NCBI RefSeq assembly: GCF_021044565.1
Contig: NZ_CP087997.1
Span: forward strand, 4,216,001-4,280,000
Reading direction: 5' to 3'
From: Subtercola endophyticus
Lineage (GTDB): Bacteria > Actinomycetota > Actinomycetes > Actinomycetales > Microbacteriaceae
DNA: 64,000 bases
The notes under the pieces were generated by a model. The model was not told the origin of the DNA. It saw nothing but the letters and a program-made list of their open reading frames with translations, and did not search any database. The translations under genes and the position numbers were made by a program. This document shows positions 51,586-59,188 of this stretch, one piece after another. Within the stretch, counting starts at the first letter, position 1. The number at the start of each line of letters is the position of its first letter.

Positions 51586-51849
51586 ATGCTCATGGGTCTC
51601 AACCTGAAAGACGACGAAACCGTTGCACTCGTTTCAGAGGTCGCCAGGCGTCTCGGTCTGACGAAGACCGGCGCCGTGCGCGAGTTGGCGCGAGCCAAGC
51701 TGGCCGATCTCGACGCGCAGAGCGCCCTCAAGAGCTCCACTCTGCTTCGATATCTCGAGTCAGAGGTGTGGCCGCACACCGTCGGCGCACCTGTGTCGAA
51801 GACCGAGCGCGAGAGCATTGTCGGTTATGACGAAATGCTCTCGGTGTGA
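51586..51849 (+). CDS. vapB: VapB-type antitoxin (Rv0623-like)
   Basis: An 87-residue antitoxin of the PSK/Rv0623-like transcription-factor family: MGLNLKDDETVALVSEVARR, LGLTKTGAVRELARAKLADL is the ribbon-helix-helix DNA-binding part, and EVWPHTVGAPVSKTERESIV with GYDE is the toxin-binding tail. The stop overlaps the toxin start (GTGA). I chose ATG 51586 by its distance from GGAGG; ATG 51592 is possible. Confidence 0.9.
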   Translation: MLMGLNLKDDETVALVSEVARRLGLTKTGAVRELARAKLADLDAQSALKSSTLLRYLESEVWPHTVGAPVSKTERESIVGYDEMLSV

Positions 51850-51908
51850 TTCTCGACACGTCGGCTGTGATCCTCGACACGTCGGCTGTGGTCCTCGACA
51901 CGTCGGCT
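51846..51908. repeat. 21-bp triplication at the vapC start
   Basis: Three copies of GTGATCCTCGACACGTCGGC(T) at 51846, 51867 and 51888, differing at one or two bases each. Every copy encodes a start codon and the catalytic strand of the PIN domain. Confidence 0.95.
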
Positions 51909-52283
51909 GTGATCGCGCTGGTCAACCGAGAGCCCGAGTGGCGCGCGGTGTTCGATCGCATCGATGGTGCAGGCGAGGTACGGATGAGCTCCGTGAGTCT
52001 CTTGGAGTTGTCTATCGTGCTCGGTTCTCCGCGATTCGGCATGAGCCGAAGCGAGGTCGCGGCCCTTCTTGAATCGATGGGCGTGGCGACCGTTGCGTTC
52101 ACCCCAGACCACGCCGTGCTGGCTGCCGAGGCCTACGCCCGCTACGGCAAGGGCAACCATCCGGCCCGGCTGGACTTCGGCGATTGTGCGGCGTATGCGA
52201 CGGCCGTGCTCGACGGCGGCAGTCTGCTGTTCGTCGGCGAGGATTTCGTCCAGACCGACGTGCGCTCGGCGCTCGGCGAGTAA
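51846..52283 (+). CDS. vapC: VapC-type PIN-domain toxin with a triplicated N-terminus
   Basis: A 145-residue PIN-domain ribonuclease. The first PIN strand with its catalytic Asp, normally single, appears three times: MILDTSAV, ILDTSAV, VLDTSAVIAL. Other acidic residues are in SLLELSIVLGS (Glu), LDFGDCAAYATA (Asp) and FVGEDFVQTD. The normal family length is about 130 residues, so the two extra copies (14 residues) explain the excess. Each copy begins with GTG, so translation could start at 51846, 51867 or 51888; only the first overlaps the vapB stop. VapC toxins cut tRNA or rRNA. Confidence 0.88.
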   Translation: MILDTSAVILDTSAVVLDTSAVIALVNREPEWRAVFDRIDGAGEVRMSSVSLLELSIVLGSPRFGMSRSEVAALLESMGVATVAFTPDHAVLAAEAYARYGKGNHPARLDFGDCAAYATAVLDGGSLLFVGEDFVQTDVRSALGE

Positions 52284-52292
52284 GGCGCCGAG

Positions 52293-53015
52293 CTATTCGG
52301 CGAGAAACGCGTCGAGGGCGGCGAAGGTCGGGTCGGGCTGCTCGAGGTGGGGCAGGTGACCTGCTTCGTCGATGATGGTGAGCCGGGCATCCGGTATCGC
52401 GCCGGCGAAGGCCGCGCCATAGGCCGGAGTCACGATGCGATCGCTCTCGCCCCAGATGACGAGCGTGGGAACGGTGATCTGTGCAAGCCTGCCCAGCAGC
52501 GTCGGGTCGATCATGCCGTTCGCCGTCAAAGAGGCCATCGTCGCCATGTTGCCGCGCTGCGCAGCCTGCTGGGCGGCGGGCATTGTGGCCGGGTCGACGT
52601 AATACCGCTCGGAGTCGTGCCAGGCGTATTCGGCGACCCCGCGCGCGTCGAGGCCGAAGAAGTCGCGGATCGGCGCCTCGGGTGCCTCGATGCCGACCGC
52701 GTCGATGAGCACTAGTGCGCTGATGCGGTGGTCGGTGTCGCGGGTTGCCATGTCGGCGCCGATCCAGCCGCCGAGCGATGATCCGACGACGAGAACGTCG
52801 TGCAGATCGTGCTCGGCGAGGTAGTCGAGGTACAAGGTGGTGAGGTCGGCGACGGTCGAAATGGATTCAGCACGCGGGGTGCCGTTCCATCCAGGGTGCG
52901 TCGGCGCGGTGACGTCGAAGTTCATGCCCGTCAGATGCTCGGCGAGCGACGCGACGGTGAACGGGCCGCCACCACCGTGCAGAACCAGGGCGGGGCGAGG
53001 AGTGGTGGAGGTCAT
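52293..53015 (-). CDS. alpha/beta hydrolase
   Basis: A 240-residue alpha/beta hydrolase: ALVLHGGGGPFTVASLAEHL, the Ser elbow VVGSSLGGWIGADMA, Asp in VIWGESDRIVTP and His in DEAGHLPHLEQP. It is divergent from a MarR regulator across a 104-base AT-rich gap, so it is probably the target of that repressor. The family includes hydrolases of meta-cleavage products; the true substrate is unknown. I chose ATG 53015 with AAAGG upstream. Confidence 0.88.
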   Translation of the reverse strand: MTSTTPRPALVLHGGGGPFTVASLAEHLTGMNFDVTAPTHPGWNGTPRAESISTVADLTTLYLDYLAEHDLHDVLVVGSSLGGWIGADMATRDTDHRISALVLIDAVGIEAPEAPIRDFFGLDARGVAEYAWHDSERYYVDPATMPAAQQAAQRGNMATMASLTANGMIDPTLLGRLAQITVPTLVIWGESDRIVTPAYGAAFAGAIPDARLTIIDEAGHLPHLEQPDPTFAALDAFLAE

Positions 53016-53119
53016 GATGCTGCCTTTCGTCGATATCAGCGGGCGTTGGCCCCGCTGTGATCTACCGTAAATCAATATGCTTATATACGCAACCTTATAT
53101 GTTGTGTTAGCGTCGCTTT

Positions 53120-53533
53120 ATGGCCACTGATCTTGAAGCCCTCGGGCGCGCCGTGAAGGTCGCCCAGTATCGGCACCACCGGGCGATGGATGCTCGGCTC
53201 TCCACCGTCGGAACGACCCTTGTTCAGTGGGACGCCCTGCGCGCCATCGGTCGTGCGCCCGGCGCCTCGGCGCACGATCTGGCCCTCACCACGTTTCAGA
53301 GTGACCAGTCGTTCGGCACCCTCGCCACGCGGCTCGTCGCGCAGGGTCTCATCGATCGTGTGCCCGGTCGCGGGCGGCGCATCGAGCACCACCTGACCGA
53401 CGCAGGGCGCGCCATGCTCGCCGCCGGCGCGACCGTCGCCGACGGCATGCTCGCCCAGTCGTTCGCGCCCCTCACCGAGCCCGAGCGCGCGACCCTGCTC
53501 GACCTGCTGGGCCGCCTCTCGCCCGACGCCTGA
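53120..53533 (+). CDS. MarR-family transcriptional regulator
   Basis: A 137-residue winged-helix regulator: TTLVQWDALRAIGRAPGASA, HDLALTTFQSDQSFGTLATR as recognition helix region, then GLIDRVPGRGRRIEHHLTDA as the wing. TAGCGT (53108-53113) ends six bases before the ATG, suggesting a leaderless mRNA. AT-rich ATATGCTTATATACGC and CAACCTTATATGTTG stretches in the divergent gap may be its operator. It likely controls the hydrolase next door. Confidence 0.85.
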   Translation: MATDLEALGRAVKVAQYRHHRAMDARLSTVGTTLVQWDALRAIGRAPGASAHDLALTTFQSDQSFGTLATRLVAQGLIDRVPGRGRRIEHHLTDAGRAMLAAGATVADGMLAQSFAPLTEPERATLLDLLGRLSPDA

Positions 53534-53550
53534 GTGGGATCTCGCCGTGC

Positions 53551-53586
53551 CCTACTATTGTCGGGACATCCCTACTATTATCGGGA
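53551..53586. repeat. 20-bp spaced direct repeat
   Basis: CCTACTATTGTCGGGA (53551-53566) and CCTACTATTATCGGGA (53571-53586) differ at one base. They lie between the MarR stop and the candidate RNA; a GATAATATGATAG stretch (53633-53645) downstream could be a promoter -10 region. Confidence 0.6.
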
Positions 53587-53672
53587 TTCTCGCTCCGGTA
53601 TGCCCAGGCTGACGCCGCCCGCGGATCCGACGGATAATATGATAGAGTGTCAATAAGCGGCGCGGGTAGCTC

Positions 53673-53784
53673 GTCTGAAGGAGAATCTCTTTCACACTGG
53701 TGAGGCGTTATGCCCCAGATGTCTATGGACTGCCTGGGGCTGCTTTCGTTAATCGGCAGGGGGCTGCACACACCGGGGGAGCCC
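53673..53784 (+). ncRNA. candidate structured RNA upstream of a DUF3800-like gene
   Basis: Four stems follow one another. P1 is 53673-53697, GUCUGAAGGAG-AAU-CUCUUUCACAC, with one C-C mismatch and one G-U. P2 is 53712-53740, GCCCCAG...CUGGGGC, with an inner GUC-UAUG-GAC. P3 is 53741-53758, UGC...GCA with an inner CG pair. P4 is 53761-53784, GGGCU...AGCCC. The strand of P4 overlaps GGGGGAG, a possible ribosome site for the downstream gene. From the literature I recall several DUF3800-linked RNA motifs found by comparative genomics (Weinberg, Breaker and colleagues); whether this is one of them is unknown. Covariation is not tested. Confidence 0.5.
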
Positions 53785-53785
53785 T

Positions 53786-54403
53786 ATCGACACAGCCCTT
53801 TGTCGGCTCTACGAAGCCAACTCGCAACCCGTCGGGTTTGTTGACGAGAGCTATGAGACTGGCGCCGGTTCGTTTTACGTGGTCGCCGTCGCGGTGGTTG
53901 AATCGCAGCGACTGCACGATACGCGCCTCGCACTGAGGGATTTCTATCACGGCGAGGCACTGCACGCAGCTCCGATGTTCGCGCGGGGTGAGAAAGAGAG
54001 TCTGCGGCAGGGAGTCAAACTGGTCTCCGAGTCGAACGATGGTGTTGATGTGATCGTCTGCTCACCCATCGGAGTGGACGAATCGCGTGATGGGGCACGA
54101 GACCGCTGCCTCAGAGCCGCAGCATGCAAGGTGCAACGAGATTTCGGGGTTCGGCTTTTCGTCGTCGATTCCTTAGGCACACCAAGTGAGAACTCGAGAG
54201 ATCTGCGAACATTTCGCGACCTTCGTCGTCTGGCACACGGGAGCTTGCATCGTGACACGGTGGCGTATCACTGCCGCCCGTCGCAGGAGATCTTGCTGGG
54301 ACTTCCTGATGTTGTCGCCTGGTCTTACCGCCAGGTCTTGACGCGAAGCGACTATTCGTGGTTCCAACACATGCAATCGTTCACCGAAGTCACGATCCTC
54401 TAG
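53786..54403 (+). CDS. DUF3800-like protein, apparent non-canonical (AUC) start
   Basis: The frame is open from 53753 to the TAG at 54401-54403. The product has the DUF3800 hallmark VGFVDESY (acidic, near the N-terminus), then SFYVVAVAVVE, HGEALHAAPMF, LFVVDSLGTPSENSRDLRTF and the ending QEILLGLPDVVAWSYRQ, an RNase-H-like nuclease candidate. The first ATG/GTG in this frame is GTG 53879, which lies after the VDES motif. The only near-cognate start before it is ATC 53786, four bases after GGAG. So it may start at AUC, be read by frameshifting, or have lost its start by mutation. Natural function of the family is unknown. Base composition is lower in GC than its neighbours. Confidence 0.55.
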   Translation: MDTALCRLYEANSQPVGFVDESYETGAGSFYVVAVAVVESQRLHDTRLALRDFYHGEALHAAPMFARGEKESLRQGVKLVSESNDGVDVIVCSPIGVDESRDGARDRCLRAAACKVQRDFGVRLFVVDSLGTPSENSRDLRTFRDLRRLAHGSLHRDTVAYHCRPSQEILLGLPDVVAWSYRQVLTRSDYSWFQHMQSFTEVTIL

Positions 54404-54407
54404 AAAG

Positions 54408-55352
54408 TCAGGGGCGGGAGGCGGCGTAGAGGTCGGCGAAGTGGGTGAAGGTGGTGGCGACGCGGTCGACGAGTTCGTGTGGGCCGATGAGGCCGGCGAG
54501 GTGGGCGGTCAGAGGGGCTTCCCAGATGCTGCGTCCGATGGCGAAGCCGCGAAAGCCGTCGACGCCGGCGGCGACGCTCAGCCAGTGGTCGAGCCGGTCG
54601 GCGGGGGCATCGCGGCCGAGCACGATGCACGAAACGGATGCCCGACCATCCTGCCTGGCCGTAGCCACGACCTGCTCGGCGGCCTCGCGGGTCTCGAGCC
54701 CCTCGATCTTCCAGATGTCGGGTTCGACGCCCGCGTGCTGCAACTCCGTGATCACCTGGGTCGTCAGAGCGGGGCGTACGTCGCGATCGTAGCGCAGAGC
54801 ATCCTGATCGACGGCGGCGAGCTGCGCCGGGGGTGCCGGAATGAGCAGCTCGATGAGAAAAGTGCGCCCGGACTCGCGCAAGACCTGGCCGACGGCTGCG
54901 AGGTGAGCCATCTGCAGCGCCCGATCGCTTGCGGCGAATTCGGGGTTGTCGCGCACAAGAACCTTCACCTGTTCAGGGTCGAAGGTCTCGACGTGCGTGA
55001 GCCACTCGGTTGTGGTGAAGTCGCCGTATTCGAGGGTGAAGAAGTCCTGACCGCTTTTCTCGATGGGCATGGCGAGGTCGATGCCGGCGGCTTTCGCCTT
55101 CTCGGCGACGGATGTTCCGTACCGTTCATCGACGAGCACCCCCACGGTCGCCGGGTCGATGCCGCGGGCGACCGCCTCGAGCAGTCCCTCGAAGATGAGC
55201 GTCTTGCCGGCACTGATCTGCTCGATCTGGGCGGGGGAGGGTTCGCCGTCGATGCCGTAGACGTGCTTCGCAAGCGAGTCGCGGTGATCCATGGCGAGCA
55301 GCAGCAGCTCCCTGCCGTCGGCGTGGATGCTCGGCTTGCCGCTATCGCTCAT
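54408..55352 (-). CDS. DUF2090-domain aldolase-like protein
   Basis: A 314-residue TIM-barrel protein of the DUF2090 type: LLLLAMDHRDSLAKHVYG, GVLVDERYGTSVAEKAKAAG, LAMPIEKSGQDFFTLEYG, VEPDIWKIEGLETREAAEQV and GFAIGRSIWEAPL. In Gram-negative bacteria this domain is fused behind the IolC kinase and is thought to be the 2-deoxy-5-keto-gluconate-6-phosphate aldolase. Lys in IWKIEG or IEKSG may form the Schiff base. Here it is a free gene 24 kb from iolC. ATG 55352 has GGAG upstream; it converges on the DUF3800-like gene with a four-base gap. Confidence 0.82.
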   Translation of the reverse strand: MSDSGKPSIHADGRELLLLAMDHRDSLAKHVYGIDGEPSPAQIEQISAGKTLIFEGLLEAVARGIDPATVGVLVDERYGTSVAEKAKAAGIDLAMPIEKSGQDFFTLEYGDFTTTEWLTHVETFDPEQVKVLVRDNPEFAASDRALQMAHLAAVGQVLRESGRTFLIELLIPAPPAQLAAVDQDALRYDRDVRPALTTQVITELQHAGVEPDIWKIEGLETREAAEQVVATARQDGRASVSCIVLGRDAPADRLDHWLSVAAGVDGFRGFAIGRSIWEAPLTAHLAGLIGPHELVDRVATTFTHFADLYAASRP

Positions 55353-55450
55353 GATTCGCTCCACGTGATCGGGTACCTCGACCGTACGACGCCGCGGCGA
55401 TTTAGCCTAGGGCTGGGCGGTGGAGAATTCACGCCAGCCGGGGTCGGGCG

Positions 55451-56452
55451 TCAGCGGCGTCGGCCGAGGGCGCGGTATCGAACGAAGAGTGCCGCGCCGC
55501 CCGCGGCGAGCAGGGCGGCGATCGCGATCAGTGCGCCGCCGACCGCGAGGCCCGTCGAACTGAGGTTGGGCGCGCCGTTCGGTCCCTTCTGCGGGCCGGA
55601 TGCCGCAACGGCACACGGGTCGGTGGAGGCTGCCTGGGCGGCGGACTGGTGCAGATCGGCTGCTGCTAACGAATCTGCTTGCGAACCTGCCGGGGCCTGC
55701 GCGACTGTCGCCTGTGCCCGACCGGCCACGTGTGCGATGTCGTCGACGAGTACCAGGCGCGTCGCCTCACGGAAGGAGGGCAGGAACACGAGAGACGTCG
55801 TGTCGGTGGTCGAGGTCGTGCTGTCGGTGCTGCCAGTCGACTCGGTGGTGCTCGAGGTGGTGTCGGTGGTGTCGGTCGACTCAGTGGTGCTGGTCGTCGT
55901 CGAGTCGGTGGTGCTCTCTGTTGTGCTCGAGGTCGAGGTGGTGCTGTCGGTGGTCGAGGTCGACGACGTGGTCGAGGTGGTCGACGTCGGTTCGGTGGTT
56001 GTAGTGGTGGTCGAGGTCGACGTTGGTTCGGTGGTTGTGGTGGTTGTCGATGTGGATGTGGTGGGTTCTGTCGTGGTCGTCGTCGACGTGGTGGGTTCTG
56101 TTGTGGTCGTGGTCGAGGTGGTAGACGTGGTCGAGGTCGGCTCGGTCGTGGTTGTGGTCGTACTCGTCGGCACGGTGGAGGTTGTCGTGGTAGACGTCGT
56201 CGAGGTGGTCGAGGTCGGAACCGTCGACGTGGTCGATGTGGGCACCGTCGATGTTGTGCTTGTGGTGCCGCCCGAAGTCGACGAGGAGGCCGCCGAAGTC
56301 GTCATCGCACCCGAACTCGACGAGCTCGCGGAGGTGGGGCAGGTGGAGCTCGCCGCCGACACGGATTCGGCCTGCGCCTGCGCGGGCAGCAGAAGCGCCA
56401 CGGCGAGCGGCAGGGCGAGAAGAGCGGTCGCGACGGGGCGAGGTAGCCTCAT
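55451..56452 (-). CDS. Ser/Thr-rich cell-surface protein with sortase-like anchor
   Basis: A 333-residue secreted protein. Residues 1-28 are a signal peptide (MRLPRPVATALLALPLAVAL, LLPAQAQA). Residues about 35-225 are almost pure Thr/Ser with Glu, Pro, Val and Asp punctuation (TTST, TTTEPTSTT units), a mucin-like stalk and an ideal O-glycosylation target. A short folded or helical part follows (FREATRLVLVDDIAHVAGRA). The C-terminus has NLSSTG, a hydrophobic segment and RYRALGRRR, like an LPXTG sorting signal with changed residues. It is divergent, across only 42 bases, from a protein O-mannosyltransferase gene. Confidence 0.85.
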   Translation of the reverse strand: MRLPRPVATALLALPLAVALLLPAQAQAESVSAASSTCPTSASSSSSGAMTTSAASSSTSGGTTSTTSTVPTSTTSTVPTSTTSTTSTTTTSTVPTSTTTTTTEPTSTTSTTSTTTTTEPTTSTTTTTEPTTSTSTTTTTTEPTSTSTTTTTTEPTSTTSTTSSTSTTDSTTSTSSTTESTTDSTTTSTTESTDTTDTTSSTTESTGSTDSTTSTTDTTSLVFLPSFREATRLVLVDDIAHVAGRAQATVAQAPAGSQADSLAAADLHQSAAQAASTDPCAVAASGPQKGPNGAPNLSSTGLAVGGALIAIAALLAAGGAALFVRYRALGRRR

Positions 56453-56494
56453 AGCAAGATCATAGCCAAAGTCTTGTGGGGGGTGAAGAGGGCG

Positions 56495-58192
56495 GTGAGC
56501 AGCGATTCTGCGGGAGCCGCGCCGCGCTCGACCGCCCCGCCGCAGTCGGACTCGCACGCCGCGACGAGCCAACCGCCTCAAACAGGCCCCGCCCCCACGC
56601 GCCTCGACCGCCTCTGGGGCCGAGCGCTCGGCACGCCGGCCCGCCTGCGCGCCTGGGAGATCGGCGCCCCGGCCGCCGTCGTGCTGCTCGCCGCCGTGCT
56701 GCGGTTCGTGAACCTCGGCTGGCCGAACTCGCTCGTGTTCGACGAGTCGTACTACGTGAAGGATGCCCTGGCGATGTCCGGGCTCGGATACGAAGCCACG
56801 TGGCCCGACGGCGCCAACGATCAGGTGAATGCGGGTGTGACGAGCGGGTACTTGACTGAGCCCGAATTCGCCGTGCATCCGCCGCTCGGCAAGTGGATCA
56901 TCTCGCTCGGCTTTCTCGTGTGGGGCCGCGCGGATCCGTTCGGCTGGCGATTCGCGGTGGCGGTGTGCGGGGTGCTCGTTGTGCTGCTGACCTACCTCAT
57001 TGCGCGGCACCTGTTCGGCTCGGTGGTGCTCGCCGCGATCGCGGGGCTGCTGCTGGCGGTCGACGGGCAGGCGATCACCATCAGCCGCACGGCGATTCTC
57101 GACGGCCCGCTGACGCTGTTCTGCCTTGCCGGGGTGGGCGCGGTGCTTCTCGACCGACGCTGGCTGCGGCGACGGTGGGGCGAACGGATGCCCGGGGGCC
57201 CGTATCCGCGGCCGTGGGCCCGCCCGTGGCTGATCTCCGCGGCCGTGCTCTTCGGGCTGGCCTGCGGCATCAAGTGGTCGGGGGTGTGGTTTCTGCTCGG
57301 GTTCACGTTCTTCGTGGTGTTCACCGAGGTGCGCGCGCGGCGACGTCGCGCGAAAGAGGTCGTCGAGCCCGTGGGGGTGGGCGAGCGCGCGGGGCTGGTC
57401 GAGCGCGCCGACGGGGTGGGGCGGGTCGCGGTGGGCGGCATCCTCACGGCAGCGCTCATGTTCGTGGTGGCGGGCGTGGCGTACCTCAGCACGTGGGCGG
57501 GGTGGTTCGCCACCAGCGGCGGCAGTGACCGCAGCTGGGCACAGCAGCCCGGAAACGCCTGGACGGCGCCGTTCGCGTGGGTGCCGGCGGTCATCCAGAG
57601 CTTCGTTCACCACCATATCGCGATGTACCAGTTCAACGTGGGGCTGTCGATTCCGCACGGCTATCAAGCCAACCCGCTCACGTGGCTGCTGTACACGCAG
57701 CCGCTCAGCATGTACACGCGCACCACGTCGGTGAGCGGCGGCGGTGTCGGCGCGTGCGGTGCTTCGGTGTGTCACGAGACGGCGTGGCTGATGGCGAACC
57801 CTGTCATCTGGTGGGCGTCGGTTGCAGCTCTCGTGGTGGTGCTGGTGCGGTTCGTGCTGCGGCGCGACTGGCGGCTCGGCGTGATTCTGCTCGGAGTCGC
57901 CGCGGGGTACCTGCCGTGGCTGCTGTTCTTGAACCGCACCGTCTTTCAGTTCTATTCGATCGTGTTCGAGCCGTATCTGGTGCTCGGGCTGGCGCTCGTG
58001 CTGGGCATGATTCTGGGTCGGCGCACCGATCCGCCGAGAGTGCGGATGTTCGGGGTGGGGGCCGTGGGGGTGTTTCTGCTGCTCTGTCTCGCCGTCAGTG
58101 CGTTCTTCTATCCGCTCTGGGTGGCGGCGCCGGCGGTGACCGACGGATTCATCGACCTGCACCTGTGGCTGACGTCGTGGCGCTGGGAGTGA
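56495..58192 (+). CDS. pmt: protein O-mannosyltransferase (PMT family)
   Basis: A 565-residue polytopic membrane glycosyltransferase (GT39). The first periplasmic loop has VFDESYYVKDALAM with the catalytic Asp-Glu pair, then HPPLGKWIISLGF; loop and helix motifs QAITISRTAILDGPLTLFCL and GIKWSGVWFLLGF are conserved in Rv1002c-like enzymes. The C-terminal domain has NRTVFQFYSIVFEPYLVLGL. It moves mannose from a polyprenyl phosphate to Ser/Thr of exported proteins during Sec translocation. I chose GTG 56495 after GAAGAGGG; TTG 56474 is a longer option. The first 35 residues are a disordered Ser/Pro-rich tail. Confidence 0.92.
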   Translation: MSSDSAGAAPRSTAPPQSDSHAATSQPPQTGPAPTRLDRLWGRALGTPARLRAWEIGAPAAVVLLAAVLRFVNLGWPNSLVFDESYYVKDALAMSGLGYEATWPDGANDQVNAGVTSGYLTEPEFAVHPPLGKWIISLGFLVWGRADPFGWRFAVAVCGVLVVLLTYLIARHLFGSVVLAAIAGLLLAVDGQAITISRTAILDGPLTLFCLAGVGAVLLDRRWLRRRWGERMPGGPYPRPWARPWLISAAVLFGLACGIKWSGVWFLLGFTFFVVFTEVRARRRRAKEVVEPVGVGERAGLVERADGVGRVAVGGILTAALMFVVAGVAYLSTWAGWFATSGGSDRSWAQQPGNAWTAPFAWVPAVIQSFVHHHIAMYQFNVGLSIPHGYQANPLTWLLYTQPLSMYTRTTSVSGGGVGACGASVCHETAWLMANPVIWWASVAALVVVLVRFVLRRDWRLGVILLGVAAGYLPWLLFLNRTVFQFYSIVFEPYLVLGLALVLGMILGRRTDPPRVRMFGVGAVGVFLLLCLAVSAFFYPLWVAAPAVTDGFIDLHLWLTSWRWE

Positions 58193-58213
58193 GCGGCGCG
58201 GTCGGGCGCGGCC

Positions 58214-59110
58214 TTACTGGTGAGGCACGAGCTCTCGCGGCTCGCTCAGCAGTACTCGAGCGAGAAAATCGAGAATCAGAGCCGACTCGGCTTCGAGCTG
58301 AGACTCGAGCAAGAAGTGTCCGCCGTTGAGCAGGTGAATCTCGGCATTCGGCAGATCACGCCGAAACGCCTCCGCTCCGGCCGGCACGAAGACCTCGTCG
58401 TTTTTTCCCCACACGATGAGCGCCGCAACCTGGCTGTCGCGAAAGTACTGTTGCACGCTCGGATACAGCTCGACGTTGGTGTGGTAGTCGGCGAAGAGCG
58501 TCAGGGCCACCTCGACGTCGCCGGGGCGCTGCAGGTTCGCGTAGTCGCTCTGCCAGGTATCGGGGCTGATCGTCGACGGGTCGGCGGCGCCGGCGAGGTA
58601 TTGCTCGCGCAGGGATTCCGGCGTGAGCGCCGCACGTAGGGGTTTCGCGTTCTCGGAGGTGGGGTCGGCGGTGTATGTCGTGACGTCGGGCCAGAAGATC
58701 TGGCCGAATCCCTCGGAGTAGGCGTTGCCGTTCTGGCTGATGATGGCGGTGATGCGTTCGGGGTGGGCGAGGGCCAGGCGCCACGCGACGGGTGCTCCGT
58801 AGTCTTGCGCGTACACCGCGTAGCGGTCGAGGCCGAGCCGCTCCGTCAGTTGGTCGACTATGCCCGCCAGTGCGTCGAAGCTGTAGGCGAACTCGTCGAC
58901 GGTGGGGGAGTCGGAATGGCCGAATCCGAGGTAGTCGGGCGCGATCACGTGGTAACGGTCTGCGAGCAGCGGGATCAGCTCGCGGAACATGAACGAACTC
59001 GCCGGTGCGCCGTGCAGGAGAAGAACGGTGGGCGATGCGGGGTCGCCCGCCTCGCGGTAGAACACGTCATGCCCGTCGATGGAAACGGTGTGATAGCTCA
59101 CGTGGGTCAC
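58214..59110 (-). CDS. alpha/beta hydrolase (haloalkane dehalogenase/epoxide hydrolase-like)
   Basis: A 298-residue hydrolase with Asp as nucleophile: YAVYAQDYGAPVAWRLALAH instead of the Ser elbow. Other features are LLLHGAPASSFMFRELIPLL, YLGFGHSD, IVWGKNDEVFVPAG and the His in LLNGGHFLLESQ. The nucleophile neighbours (D-Y-G-A-P) fit haloalkane dehalogenases or fluoroacetate/epoxide hydrolases; the family assignment does not fix the substrate. It begins at GTG 59110 with AAAGGAAG upstream and is divergent from the CGNR regulator, which may control it. Confidence 0.87.
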   Translation of the reverse strand: MTHVSYHTVSIDGHDVFYREAGDPASPTVLLLHGAPASSFMFRELIPLLADRYHVIAPDYLGFGHSDSPTVDEFAYSFDALAGIVDQLTERLGLDRYAVYAQDYGAPVAWRLALAHPERITAIISQNGNAYSEGFGQIFWPDVTTYTADPTSENAKPLRAALTPESLREQYLAGAADPSTISPDTWQSDYANLQRPGDVEVALTLFADYHTNVELYPSVQQYFRDSQVAALIVWGKNDEVFVPAGAEAFRRDLPNAEIHLLNGGHFLLESQLEAESALILDFLARVLLSEPRELVPHQ

Positions 59111-59153
59111 GATAACTTCCTTTGGTCGGTTTGATGGTTAGGTCCAATATAGG

Positions 59154-59182
59154 CTGACATAACTGGCAAAAGCAAGTAAGAT
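59154..59182 (+). promoter_or_regulatory. leaderless promoter of the CGNR-protein gene
   Basis: CTGACA (59154-59159), a 17-base spacer and TAAGAT (59177-59182), which ends six bases before ATG 59189. This is the best-formed example of the leaderless layout in the window. Confidence 0.7.
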
Positions 59183-59188
59183 GGTTAC

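Noticed and set aside
53700..53936. 78-codon plus-strand frame starting at GTG 53700
   Set aside because: It crosses the candidate RNA stems and then runs out of frame over the DUF3800-like gene. It has no ribosome site or family; it is only relevant if frameshifting feeds the DUF3800 frame.
56453..58162. minus-strand open frame upstream of the Ser/Thr-rich protein
   Set aside because: It reads Arg/His/Pro-rich antisense sequence of the mannosyltransferase gene. The signal peptide at 56452 marks the true start.
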